A stretch of 33,002 bases of DNA from Streptomyces wedmorensis. GTDB taxonomy: Bacteria > Actinomycetota > Actinomycetes > Streptomycetales > Streptomycetaceae. The notes beneath the pieces are model-generated. The model was not told where the DNA came from and made no database searches. It worked only from the letters and a program-made list of their open reading frames with translations. The stretch is taken from contig NZ_JNWK01000095.1 of NCBI RefSeq assembly GCF_000716445.1, forward strand, positions 1 to 33,002. Direction: 5' to 3'. Both the position numbers and the translations under genes were made by a program. Positions 24,769-32,837 of the stretch are shown one piece after another. Numbering within the stretch: the first letter of the stretch is position 1; each line of letters begins with the position of its first letter.

Positions 24769-25752
24769 TCAACGGTCGCCTTCCGGTTCTCGGCCCCGTG
24801 ATCCGGGCCGGGGTGACTGGTTCTCCCCGAGGGCGACGAGGAACTCAGGGGTGCCCTCGAACGCCGACCGGCCCTGGGCCATGATGATGTTGTCGGTGAT
24901 CAGCAGGTCGCCGCGCCGCCACGCGACATCGATCCGCACCGAGTCGTAGGCGTGCAGGATGGCGGCCAGGTCGTCGTCGGAGAACGGCGATCCGTCACCG
25001 AAGTAGGTGTTCATCGGCAGGTACTCGCCGAACGCCTTGACCATGATCGTGCGCTCCGCCGGATCCAGGTTGCCCGCGTTGAGGAACGAGATCTGGTTGA
25101 ACCAGCACTCCTCGCCGGTCACCGGGTGGTCGACGACGCCGGGCCGCCTGCGCACCGTGTACAGCGTGCCGCCGGGGAGCCATTCGGCGCTGATGCCGGC
25201 CGCCTCGAAGAGCTCCTCGAGGGCAGCGCGGTCCGGTACGGAGAACGCCTTGCGCCACGTGATCCCGAACCCCTCGTGGAAGGTCCGGGCGAGGGTCCAG
25301 CCCGTGGTCCGGACGCGTTCGGCGAGGGGCGCCGGAAGGTGGTCGAGCAGCCGGCGCGTATCGCTGAGGTGCGTGCGACCGTCGCCGTCCGGAGGGGTGA
25401 GGCACGCGGTGAGCACCACCGAGGGGAACGTCCGGCTGAAGGAGCCCTCCTGGAACGGGCAGAGCATCCGCTCGCCCGGCCAGGTGATCGGTGAGAGCAC
25501 CCCGTCGCCGAAGTCGCCGCGGTCGTTGAACGCCTCGGTGGGCGTGTGGCGGGCGATCCCCAGGGCCTCTCGTGCCGTGGCGACGCCGTCCGGTCCGTCC
25601 ATGGGAAGGCCGTGGACGAGGACCGCTCCGTGGACCAGCAGATGGTCACGGAGGGTCCCCGCCATGTCCCGCAGCCATGTGTACGGCGAGTCGCCCGGGG
25701 CGTCGAAGGAAGGAAGGAGCTCTTCCCGCAGCGTGGGGACGGTCTCGCTCAC
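24769..25752 (-). CDS. TauD/TfdA-fold protein lacking iron and 2-oxoglutarate ligands
   Basis: A 327-aa protein with the overall TauD pattern of amino-acid hydroxylases in NRPS clusters: SRTFPSVVLTACLTPPDGDG, GEECWFNQISFLNAGNLDPA, LPMNTYFGDGSPF and DVAWRRGDLLITDNIIMAQG. The usual first ligand block PHNELS-like HxE reads PFQEGS, so the His is Phe100 while Glu102 remains. The distal HGR reads QGR (Gln293). The 2-oxoglutarate Arg nine residues on is Pro302. Three of the canonical cofactor positions are thus changed, and normal Fe(II)/2-oxoglutarate chemistry is unlikely. It starts at GTG 25752 with GGAGGAG upstream. The aminotransferase stop is 11 bp away. It may be a binding, structural or novel catalytic protein. 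Confidence 0.85.
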   Translation of the reverse strand: MSETVPTLREELLPSFDAPGDSPYTWLRDMAGTLRDHLLVHGAVLVHGLPMDGPDGVATAREALGIARHTPTEAFNDRGDFGDGVLSPITWPGERMLCPFQEGSFSRTFPSVVLTACLTPPDGDGRTHLSDTRRLLDHLPAPLAERVRTTGWTLARTFHEGFGITWRKAFSVPDRAALEELFEAAGISAEWLPGGTLYTVRRRPGVVDHPVTGEECWFNQISFLNAGNLDPAERTIMVKAFGEYLPMNTYFGDGSPFSDDDLAAILHAYDSVRIDVAWRRGDLLITDNIIMAQGRSAFEGTPEFLVALGENQSPRPGSRGREPEGDR

Positions 25753-25763
25753 GTGATCTCCTC

Positions 25764-27035
25764 CTACGATGCGACGGCGTCGACGGCGCCGCCGAACTTC
25801 TCGATCGCCTCGGCCGTGTCGTCGGCGGTCAGCGTCAGCGGGGGCGCGATGCGGATGACACCGCGCTCGTGTCGCGTCATCACTCCGGCCTCGACGGCGG
25901 CGGCCGTGATGGCGGCACCGGACTCGGGGCTGTCGGTCTCGACGGCGACGACCAGGCCGAGTCCGCGGACGTCGGTGATCAGCGGGCTCGACTCGAGCTT
26001 CCGCAGACCGTCGAGGAGCGCGGCGCCCTGGGTGGCGGAGTTCTCGACGAGCTTCTCGTCGGCCATGATGTCGAGCACGGTGTTCGCGACGGCCGCGGCG
26101 ACGGCGTGGCCGCCCGTCGTGTGCCCGTAGCGAAGTCCCTGGACGACGGGTTCCCGGACGAACGTCTCCTTGATCGACGAGGTGACCGTCACCGCCGCCA
26201 GCGGGAGGTAACCGCCGCTGATGCCCTTGCTCATGGTGACGATGTCGGGCGTGATCCCGTCGTGGTCGAAGCCGAACATCCGGCCGGTGCGCCCGAATCC
26301 GCAGAACACCTCGTCCAGGATGAGCAGCGCGCCGTGCTGGTCGCACAGCGTCCTGAGCCGGGCGAGGAACCCGGCCGGGAGGACGACGCAGCCGCCGAGG
26401 CCGAGGAGCGGCTCGACCATGACCGCCGCGGCGGGCGGGCCGGCCTCCAGTGCCCGGGCGAACCGGGCGACGAGCGCGTCGGCGCTCTCCTCGGTCCGCA
26501 TCGCGCGGGCCGCCGCGGGCAGGGCGACGTGGTCGATCGGGAAGGGCGGGACCCACTCGCTGACGGTGAACGGCAGGCCCGAGAGCTGCTGGGCCAGGTA
26601 CGTCGTGCCGTGGTACGCGGCCTCGAAGGTGATGACCCGGTTGCGGTCCTCGCCGATGTTCCGCCAGTACTGCAGCGCGATCCTGACGGCCGCCTCGGTG
26701 GCCTCCGAGCCGCTGTTGAGCAGGACGGTCTCGTTCAGCTCGCCCGGCAGGATCTCGGCCAGGCGCGCGGTCAGCGTCTCCGCGGGGTCGTGGCTGGACA
26801 CCATGGGGTCGTAGTGGACGAGCTGCCGGAACTGCCGGCTCGCCGCTTCGATGAGCCGCGGATGCCCGTGCCCGCAGGAGGCGTTCAGGACGCCGGAGAC
26901 GCCGTCCAGGTACCAGTTGCCGTCCGCGTCACGGACGCGGTTGCCCCGTGCCTCCACGATGCGCATCGAGTTGGCCTGCTGGGTGATCGGCGTCCAGGGC
27001 CGCCACAGTGAACTCGTCGAAGGGGAACTGTGCAT
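25764..27035 (-). CDS. Class III PLP-dependent aminotransferase
   Basis: A 423-aa cytosolic enzyme of the omega-aminotransferase group (ornithine/GABA/diaminobutyrate type). Visible motifs are LNSGSEATEAAVRIALQYWR (phosphate loop), FEAAYHGTTYLAQQ, LLILDEVFCGFGRTGRMFGF (Asp holding the pyridine N) and IVTMSKGISGGYLPLAAV with PLP lysine Lys270. All catalytic residues are intact. It transfers an amino group between a keto or aldehyde and an amino donor such as glutamate. In this operon it probably makes or consumes an amino-acid or diamine building block. ATG 27035 with GGAG about 10 bp upstream is the start. Confidence 0.93.
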   Translation of the reverse strand: MHSSPSTSSLWRPWTPITQQANSMRIVEARGNRVRDADGNWYLDGVSGVLNASCGHGHPRLIEAASRQFRQLVHYDPMVSSHDPAETLTARLAEILPGELNETVLLNSGSEATEAAVRIALQYWRNIGEDRNRVITFEAAYHGTTYLAQQLSGLPFTVSEWVPPFPIDHVALPAAARAMRTEESADALVARFARALEAGPPAAAVMVEPLLGLGGCVVLPAGFLARLRTLCDQHGALLILDEVFCGFGRTGRMFGFDHDGITPDIVTMSKGISGGYLPLAAVTVTSSIKETFVREPVVQGLRYGHTTGGHAVAAAVANTVLDIMADEKLVENSATQGAALLDGLRKLESSPLITDVRGLGLVVAVETDSPESGAAITAAAVEAGVMTRHERGVIRIAPPLTLTADDTAEAIEKFGGAVDAVAS

Positions 27036-27068
27036 GTCTCAACTCTCCAGGGACCGGTCGTCGGGTCT

Positions 27069-28265
27069 TCAGGGTTTCCGCTCGGGAAGGCTTGAGATGG
27101 CCGTGGTCAGCCAGTGGCGCCAGCGGGCGCCGAACTCCCGGGCTCCGTAGCCGGCGATCTCCTCGTCGAGGAGGAGGCGGAGTCGGAGTTCTTCGCCGCG
27201 TACCGTCACGCCGGCCAGGAGCTTGCACACCTCGGGCGGCCGGCTGTCGCGTGCGGTCACTTCCACGGCCGGGACTCCCGCCACGTCGACCGTGGGGGCG
27301 CCGGCGTGGGTGTAGCTGAGCATCGCGGTGACCGAGCCGGAGAACGTGGAGCCGAGGCCGGTGACCGTCGTGAACGGCACGTCCGCGTGGTCGACCTCCC
27401 GGTACCAGCTCCTGACGAAGTCGCCCGGGGCGTCCGGCGCCTGTCGGGATCCGGGCGGGTCGAGCGAGACGACCGTGTTCATGAAGCACCCGACGACATC
27501 GGCGTACGCGGCGTTCCGCCCGCCCCACGGGTAGCCGATGACGCCCGGCCCCGGCTCGGCGACGTCCCGCAGGGCGCGGTGGATCGAGAAGAGGACATAG
27601 GGAAACAACGACCCGCGAAAGGAAGGCGGGACGGCGACGGACGGGAACGATTCGATCGGAATGACCCGCGTGGTCCGTCCCGGTACCCGGTCGAATTCAC
27701 CGGCCCTTTCCAGGCGTTCTGCCCAGAACGTGACGCCGGGGCCGCTTCCGGCGGCCTCTTCCGATGCCTTCCGGTCGATGATGGCCGCTTTATATCGGTC
27801 CCGCTGTCGTTCGTCCGGCTCGGAAGGGGCGGCCAGCTGCCGTTTGATGAGCAGCATCGACTGTTCGTCGACCAATGCGTGATCGAGAACGAGCAGCAGA
27901 TTGTCGCCCTCTGGTGACCGTATGAGACGTGCCGCCATGGCGGGTCCGTCGAGCGAGGCCTCGAATTCCTCGACGATCTCCGTCTGGCATTCCGGTACGG
28001 ACTCCTCGCTCGCCGCGTGGACTTCGGCGAAGTCGCATTCGTCCGGACACCACTCCGCGTAGGCCTCGCCGCGGGAGAACCGGATGCGGTAGGACAGTGC
28101 CGGATTCCGGAGCACCACGGAGCGCAGGACCTGGCGCACGTCCTCCGTGGACAGCCGGGACGCCGGCGTACGGAGCAGCATGGTCACGGTCCCTCTGCGA
28201 CCCGAGCGCTGGGCGTCCAGGCCGAAGGCCAGTTGGGCGCTCAGCAAGGGAAGCCTGTCTGTCAT
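27069..28265 (-). CDS. Stand-alone NRPS condensation-domain-like enzyme
   Basis: A 398-aa protein of the condensation/acyltransferase superfamily. C1-like LPLLSAQLAFGLDAQ (residues 5-19), a C3 motif LVLDHALVDEQS (His129-x3-Asp133; the first His of HHxxxDG is Asp and the Gly is Glu), and a C5-like stretch VIGYPWGGRNAAYADVVGCFMNTVVSLD are visible. His129 is the expected catalytic base. It would join a carrier-bound acyl or aminoacyl group to an amine or alcohol. It is shorter than a full C domain (about 440 aa) but has both lobes. ATG 28265 is chosen over upstream codons because GGGGGA precedes it and family homology starts there. It is first in the minus-strand operon. Confidence 0.85.
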   Translation of the reverse strand: MTDRLPLLSAQLAFGLDAQRSGRRGTVTMLLRTPASRLSTEDVRQVLRSVVLRNPALSYRIRFSRGEAYAEWCPDECDFAEVHAASEESVPECQTEIVEEFEASLDGPAMAARLIRSPEGDNLLLVLDHALVDEQSMLLIKRQLAAPSEPDERQRDRYKAAIIDRKASEEAAGSGPGVTFWAERLERAGEFDRVPGRTTRVIPIESFPSVAVPPSFRGSLFPYVLFSIHRALRDVAEPGPGVIGYPWGGRNAAYADVVGCFMNTVVSLDPPGSRQAPDAPGDFVRSWYREVDHADVPFTTVTGLGSTFSGSVTAMLSYTHAGAPTVDVAGVPAVEVTARDSRPPEVCKLLAGVTVRGEELRLRLLLDEEIAGYGAREFGARWRHWLTTAISSLPERKP

Positions 28266-28522
28266 ATGGTCCCCCGTTTCGGCCGTGGCCGCGGTTCCGT
28301 GGCCTCGGGCGGCTCGATGATGAGAATTCAAGAAGGAGGCCGCCTGCTGCCGGCCGTTCGGCGAGGTCTCGTTATGCGGAGACGGGCGGAGTGGGCACGG
28401 CACCACACTCCTGGCCACTGCGACGTGAACTCATATTGCCCGGTACTCGGCCTCTCGAAGTCCTAACAACTGACAGGACTGGAGGCCTAATTCGGCCGAA
28501 GGCGCCATGCTACGTTGACGCC
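28266..28522. promoter_or_regulatory. Divergent promoter region of the condensation gene and MFS exporter
   Basis: A perfect palindrome TTCGGCCGAA at 28491-28500 sits 22 bp before the MFS start. TACGTT at 28511-28516 is a possible -10 box that would put transcription initiation at or next to the MFS ATG (28523), so the MFS message may be leaderless. A related TTCGGCGCCGAA palindrome is found at 32428-32439. Confidence 0.45.
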
Positions 28523-29806
28523 ATGACCGAAGTGGCGAAGGATTTGCACGATGTCAGGTCGGAGGCCGATGGCCGGAGCCTATGGCGTCAGCGGGATTTC
28601 ATACTCCTGTGGAGTGGTCAGACGGTCAGCGAGATGGGATCGGCGGTCACTCGGGTCGCTTTGCCCCTGGTCGCGGTCGTCGCGCTCAATGCGAGCACGT
28701 TCGAGGTCGGACTGCTGACCGCGGCCACCACCTTGGCGTTCGCGATCGTCGCACTGCCCGCAGGTGCGATCGTGGACGGCCATTCCAAGCGCTCCATCAT
28801 GATCATCTGTGATGTGCTGCGCCTGGTGATCCTCGGCTCGGTCCCGCTCGCCGCCGCCATGGACGTCCTGACGATCGGTCAGTTGTATCTGGTCGCACTG
28901 GCGGCCGGTGTCTGCACCGTGTTCTTCGACGTCTCGTACCAGAGCTATCTGCCCTCGCTGATACGCACCGAGGACCTGATGGCCGCCAACGGCAAGCTCG
29001 GCACGACCCAGTCGTTCGCGCAGCTCGCCGGACCGAGCATGGGCGGTGGCCTGGTCGCGCTGGTGGGCGCCGCCATGGCGATCGTCGTCGACGCCCTGTC
29101 GTACGCCGTCTCGCTGCTGGCGATCCTGGGCATCCGGAAGCGGGAGGAGCCGCCGCCCGCGCCGCCGGCCGACGAGCCGCTGCGCCGCCGGATCACCGAG
29201 GGCCTGCGCTTCGTCTTCGCCAACCCGATCCTGCGGCGGGTCGTGGCCTGCACCGGCACCGGCAACCTGTTCTCCGGCATGACCGCGGCGCTGGCCATGG
29301 TGTTCCTCGTCCGCGACCTGCGCGTGAGCCCCGCCATGACCGGCCTCATCCTCGCGGGCTCGGCGATCGGCGGGATGGTGGGCGGAGCCTTCGCCGGCAA
29401 GCTCGCCCAGAAGATCGGTACGGCGCGCATCATCTGGGTGTCGATGCTGGTCTTCAGCGCGCCCCAGGTCATCGCGGCGGCCGCCTGGCAGGGCTGGGGG
29501 GTACTGCTCTTCCCGCTCGGCTGGGGCATCGCGGGCTTCGCCTTCATGGTGTACAACATCGCGCAGGTCAGCTACCGGCAGGCCGTCACGCCGCCCGAGC
29601 TGATGGGCCGGATGAACGCGGCCGTGCGCTGGATCGTGTGGGGCACGATGCCGCTCGGCAGCCTCCTCGGCGGAGCGCTCGGCACCCTGATCGGCGTGCG
29701 CCCCGCCCTGGTGGTGGCCTTCGTCGGCGCCTGGGCCGCGGGCTGGTTCGTGTTCTTCTCGCCGCTCCGGCGCATGCGCGACATCCCGCAGCCCGCGGCG
29801 AGTTGA
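28523..29806 (+). CDS. MFS exporter (MFS_3/EntS-like)
   Basis: A 427-aa membrane protein with about 12 spans, starting MTEVAKDLHDVRSEADGRSL. Family features are FILLWSGQTVSEMGSAVTRV, the motif A-like loop LPAGAIVDGHSKRSIMIICD, and VFFDVSYQSYLPSLIRTEDL, typical of enterobactin-exporter-type MFS_3 proteins. It is divergent from the condensation gene and probably exports the island's product or confers self-resistance. There is no convincing ribosome-binding site before the ATG, consistent with a leaderless mRNA from the TACGTT box. The following 254 bp are GC-rich, with a 19-nt palindrome near 29944-29962. Confidence 0.9.
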   Translation: MTEVAKDLHDVRSEADGRSLWRQRDFILLWSGQTVSEMGSAVTRVALPLVAVVALNASTFEVGLLTAATTLAFAIVALPAGAIVDGHSKRSIMIICDVLRLVILGSVPLAAAMDVLTIGQLYLVALAAGVCTVFFDVSYQSYLPSLIRTEDLMAANGKLGTTQSFAQLAGPSMGGGLVALVGAAMAIVVDALSYAVSLLAILGIRKREEPPPAPPADEPLRRRITEGLRFVFANPILRRVVACTGTGNLFSGMTAALAMVFLVRDLRVSPAMTGLILAGSAIGGMVGGAFAGKLAQKIGTARIIWVSMLVFSAPQVIAAAAWQGWGVLLFPLGWGIAGFAFMVYNIAQVSYRQAVTPPELMGRMNAAVRWIVWGTMPLGSLLGGALGTLIGVRPALVVAFVGAWAAGWFVFFSPLRRMRDIPQPAAS

Positions 29807-30060
29807 TCCGCGACCGGAACCGACCGCGCACCGCCACGGCCGCGGCCCGCTCCCCGCGGGCAGAGGCCCGGGGCGGTCCGCTCCCCACGGGGCTCGCGCC
29901 GGCAAGGCCCCCCGCGGTCGCCGGCGGCGGCCACCCGGGGCACGGGACGGGCCGTCCCGTACCGCCGGGCGACCGCCGCCTCGCAGGAGACGGCGCCCGC
30001 GATGCCCGAGGGGCGCGCGGATCACTCACCGGACAACCCCGAGACCGAGAGGGCTGACAC

Positions 30061-31119
30061 ATGGGCATCGACTTCACCTCGGACATCGCGGACTTCGACC
30101 AGAAGCGGTTCGACGCCCTCGACACCACGGCCGGTGCCGCGTCCTCCTTCAGCCGACTGCGGCAGCACCAGGAGGACGGCAGGTGGATCAGCCGCTACCT
30201 CGGATGGCGGGACGGCGAGGAGCTGCGGGCGGTCGTTCCGCTCTACCGCTCGCGCATGCGCGTATGGGCCGACCCGTCGTACGACCCCCGCTCATGGGGT
30301 CTGCCGGACGGTGTCGGCGACGCCTGCTCGCCCGGCACCTCGCTGCTGGTCGGCGGATGCGCCGACCGGCGCACCGGATTCCACGTCGACGAGGGGACCA
30401 GGGCCCCGGGCCGGCTGCGGAAGCTGCTCGTCGAGGCCGCCCGGTTCGCGGCCGACGAGGACCGCTGTCTGGTCTTCCCCTATGTGTACGGCGCTGCCAG
30501 GACCGCGCTGGACGCGGCGACCGAAGGCGCCGTCGTCTGGGCCGAACTGGGCCGCGAGGCCCATCTGTTCGGACTGGCCGACCCCGCGTGGGAGAGCGAC
30601 CTTTCCTCCAAGGTCCGGTACCGGCTCCGCCGGGACCAGCGCACGATCGCCGGCGCCTCCATGACGGACGGCGAGGCCTCGTGGGACGAAGTCGGCTCCT
30701 GGGCCGCTGAGTTGATCTCCGAGCACAACGCCGCCAAGGGGCAGCGGGAGCTGGCCGAGTTCGTGGGTTTCCGGTTGTCCACCTGGGCGGAGAACCCGGA
30801 TGTCGACGTCATGGTCTTCACGGCCGAGACGGGCGGACGGCGCGGCGTGCAGACGATCCTGCTGTGGGGGGACGAACTGGAGGTGTACGAGATCGGATTG
30901 CCCGGCGAGGAGGGCGACGAGCGCCTCGCCCTGTACCTCAACCTGCTCTTCCACCTGCCGATCCGGTACGCGCGGGCGCGGGGCATCGACCACATACGTC
31001 TCGGCTCCAAGGCGGAGACGGCCAAGGCGCGGCGCGGAGGGGTGTTCGAGCCGTTGTACGGCGGGGTCCTGGGTGTGGCCGACACGCGCCGGCTCGCCCG
31101 TGGCGGGTCGGAGGGCTGA
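30061..31119 (+). CDS. GNAT/FemXAB-like acyltransferase
   Basis: A 352-aa protein whose C-terminal half (about 185-350) has the GNAT/FemXAB organisation: SDLSSKVRYRLRRDQRTIAG, FVGFRLSTWAENPDVDVMVF, LWGDELEVYEIGLPGEEGDE and HIRLGSKAETAKARRGGVFE. Relatives (CelD/BcsL or FemAB type) transfer acyl or aminoacyl groups to amines, some using aminoacyl-tRNA. The donor here is not readable. It follows the MFS gene on the same strand after 254 bp and may add an acyl group or amino acid to the product or protect the producer. Start ATG 30061. Its stop is 26 bp from the convergent regulator gene. Confidence 0.78.
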   Translation: MGIDFTSDIADFDQKRFDALDTTAGAASSFSRLRQHQEDGRWISRYLGWRDGEELRAVVPLYRSRMRVWADPSYDPRSWGLPDGVGDACSPGTSLLVGGCADRRTGFHVDEGTRAPGRLRKLLVEAARFAADEDRCLVFPYVYGAARTALDAATEGAVVWAELGREAHLFGLADPAWESDLSSKVRYRLRRDQRTIAGASMTDGEASWDEVGSWAAELISEHNAAKGQRELAEFVGFRLSTWAENPDVDVMVFTAETGGRRGVQTILLWGDELEVYEIGLPGEEGDERLALYLNLLFHLPIRYARARGIDHIRLGSKAETAKARRGGVFEPLYGGVLGVADTRRLARGGSEG

Positions 31120-31145
31120 ACAGACGGGCCTCCCGTCGGCGGCGG

Positions 31146-31913
31146 TCAGGCGCATTGCGCCCTCGCACGTTTGAGATCGGGAAGCAGCGCCAGGTGTTCC
31201 TCCCGGACCAGGTCGAACCGGAGCGAGAACGCGACCAGGGCCTCGCGCTTGGAGTGCATGCGGCCCTCGTCCACGTACTTGGCCCACTGGCCGACCGGAA
31301 GCTTCTGATCCGCCAGATAGTCGATGTGGTAGTTGATGCTGCTGCGGTTCGCGCCCTTGAACTGCTTGATCCCGCGCAGCCGTTCGACCACCTCCTGCAC
31401 GGAGGGGACGGCCGCCATGGAGGAACCGCGCAGCCGCGGCTCGCACAGGGCCACGAGAACGGCGAAGTACTTGCTCGCCGTGTCCAGCTTGGACATCGCG
31501 GACTCGGTGAGGGTGGCGGCCTGGTCGGAGCCGAGCAGGCGCGGAGGGGGAGTGAAGACCGTCAACTCGCTGATGGTCTCGCTGGACGGGATCAGGATGC
31601 GCGACATCTCGAACGGGATCACCATGCCCAGCTGACGCGGGCGGGCCTTGACCAGTTCGGTGCCGCCCTCCAGGTTCTCGATGACGAACGTGGTGCTCGT
31701 CGTGAAGTTCGAGAAGAGCAGGTGATGGTCGGATACTTCGAACGTTCCGATGCTCGGCAGGGCGCCGGGCTGGAATTCACCGGTGGAGCTCGATATGCCG
31801 AAGTTCAGGCGCTCGCCGACCTTCAGGTTGATCCGTTCCTTGGCGTCGGAGCTGCCGTGGTGGCGGGTCTTGTTCCGCCAGGTCAGGATCACTTCTACAT
31901 CGGATTCGATCAT
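31146..31913 (-). CDS. Putative regulator with C-terminal winged-helix-like region
   Basis: A 255-aa protein starting MIESDVEVILTWRNKTRHHG. The N-terminal half is beta-rich (INLKVGERLNFGISSSTGEF, HHLLFSNFTTSTTFVIENLE) and could be a small sandwich or FHA-like domain. The C-terminal half has an HTH-like segment SVQEVVERLRGIKQFKGANR followed by SSINYHIDYLADQKLPVGQW. I infer a transcription factor, but I do not recognise the family firmly. ATG 31913 is chosen because upstream codons look non-coding. A longer form from ATG 32063, with GGAGGGG upstream, is possible. It is convergent with the GNAT gene and may control the island. Confidence 0.6.
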   Translation of the reverse strand: MIESDVEVILTWRNKTRHHGSSDAKERINLKVGERLNFGISSSTGEFQPGALPSIGTFEVSDHHLLFSNFTTSTTFVIENLEGGTELVKARPRQLGMVIPFEMSRILIPSSETISELTVFTPPPRLLGSDQAATLTESAMSKLDTASKYFAVLVALCEPRLRGSSMAAVPSVQEVVERLRGIKQFKGANRSSINYHIDYLADQKLPVGQWAKYVDEGRMHSKREALVAFSLRFDLVREEHLALLPDLKRARAQCA

Positions 31914-32837
31914 GGTATTCAAAGAACGTTTCCTGTCATCCTCGACTACTTGTGGAAGTCCCAAGGTGGACGGGTGCCGAGCGGCCTGCTCGTCGAGGCC
32001 GGTCGGAATGTTCAGTGAGACCGCGGTGGAAAGATCCGCGAAGGGCGGGCCAAGGGAGGGCATGGATCCCCTCCCGCTGTGCCGCAGCCGGTCGATATCC
32101 GGGATGCGCCGGATCTCCGGCCGGCCCCGTGGTCTCCGTGAAACCGTTCCGGTGGGCAGTGCGCGTGAGGCGAGCGGAGGCGGCAGCGCATTCCGCTTCC
32201 GCATCCGGCGAGGCGGGCTCGAGCCCTTCCGCGCCGGAGGTGCCTCAGTGAGCGCTTCTTCGCCCCGGACGGTATTCGCGGTGCGGGCGTTCAGCCGTGG
32301 AATGGTGGACGGCGATGGCCGGCAGAAGAGAGTTCTCTGCGCCCTTCATTTGATTCTTCACCCCGTGTTTTGATCGCCGGAGGTGCCGTTTCTGGGGCCT
32401 CCGACTATGGATCTATGTATCTTTTTATTCGGCGCCGAATATGAAACCAATTCGGTTGGTCGCGCTCGTTCTTCCTGTCTGCCGGCGGTCGGTATTTATA
32501 CCGTCGGCAGGAGCTCGGTGTTTTGATCCCCGGTAACACCCTGTTTGGCGATCTTCACTCCGCGTTGCCCGCGGTGTCAAGACCCGAACGAGACTCCGAA
32601 CGCACCTATAACGGGCGTCACACCAATGTGATCGCAAGTCAGATTCGCCCTACAGTTTGGCGTGCGGCTTGGCAAGTGGATTTTTCGCTTCAAACATCTG
32701 CTAAAGGCGGATCATCGCTCTTTGCCCTGGAATGGCACCCTGTGGCGCGGGACGCGGCGAAGCCGCAGCTCGGAGGCCTGGAAGTGATCTACGCCCATGC
32801 CGCGCAAGGGCCGTCGTTCCTGCCTGTGGCAGTTGCT
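31914..32837. promoter_or_regulatory. Long AT-richer non-coding region with several palindromes
   Basis: About 900 bp without a supported gene, noticeably lower in GC from 32340 on. It contains a perfect palindrome ATTCGGCGCCGAAT at 32427-32440 with a third ATTCGG half at 32450-32455, a bulged hairpin at 32479-32510 that may be a terminator or leader structure, and a perfect TCACA-CCAA-TGTGA palindrome at 32618-32631. It leads into the right copy of the 165-bp repeat, so it may be a long regulatory leader for a gene beyond the window. Confidence 0.45.
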
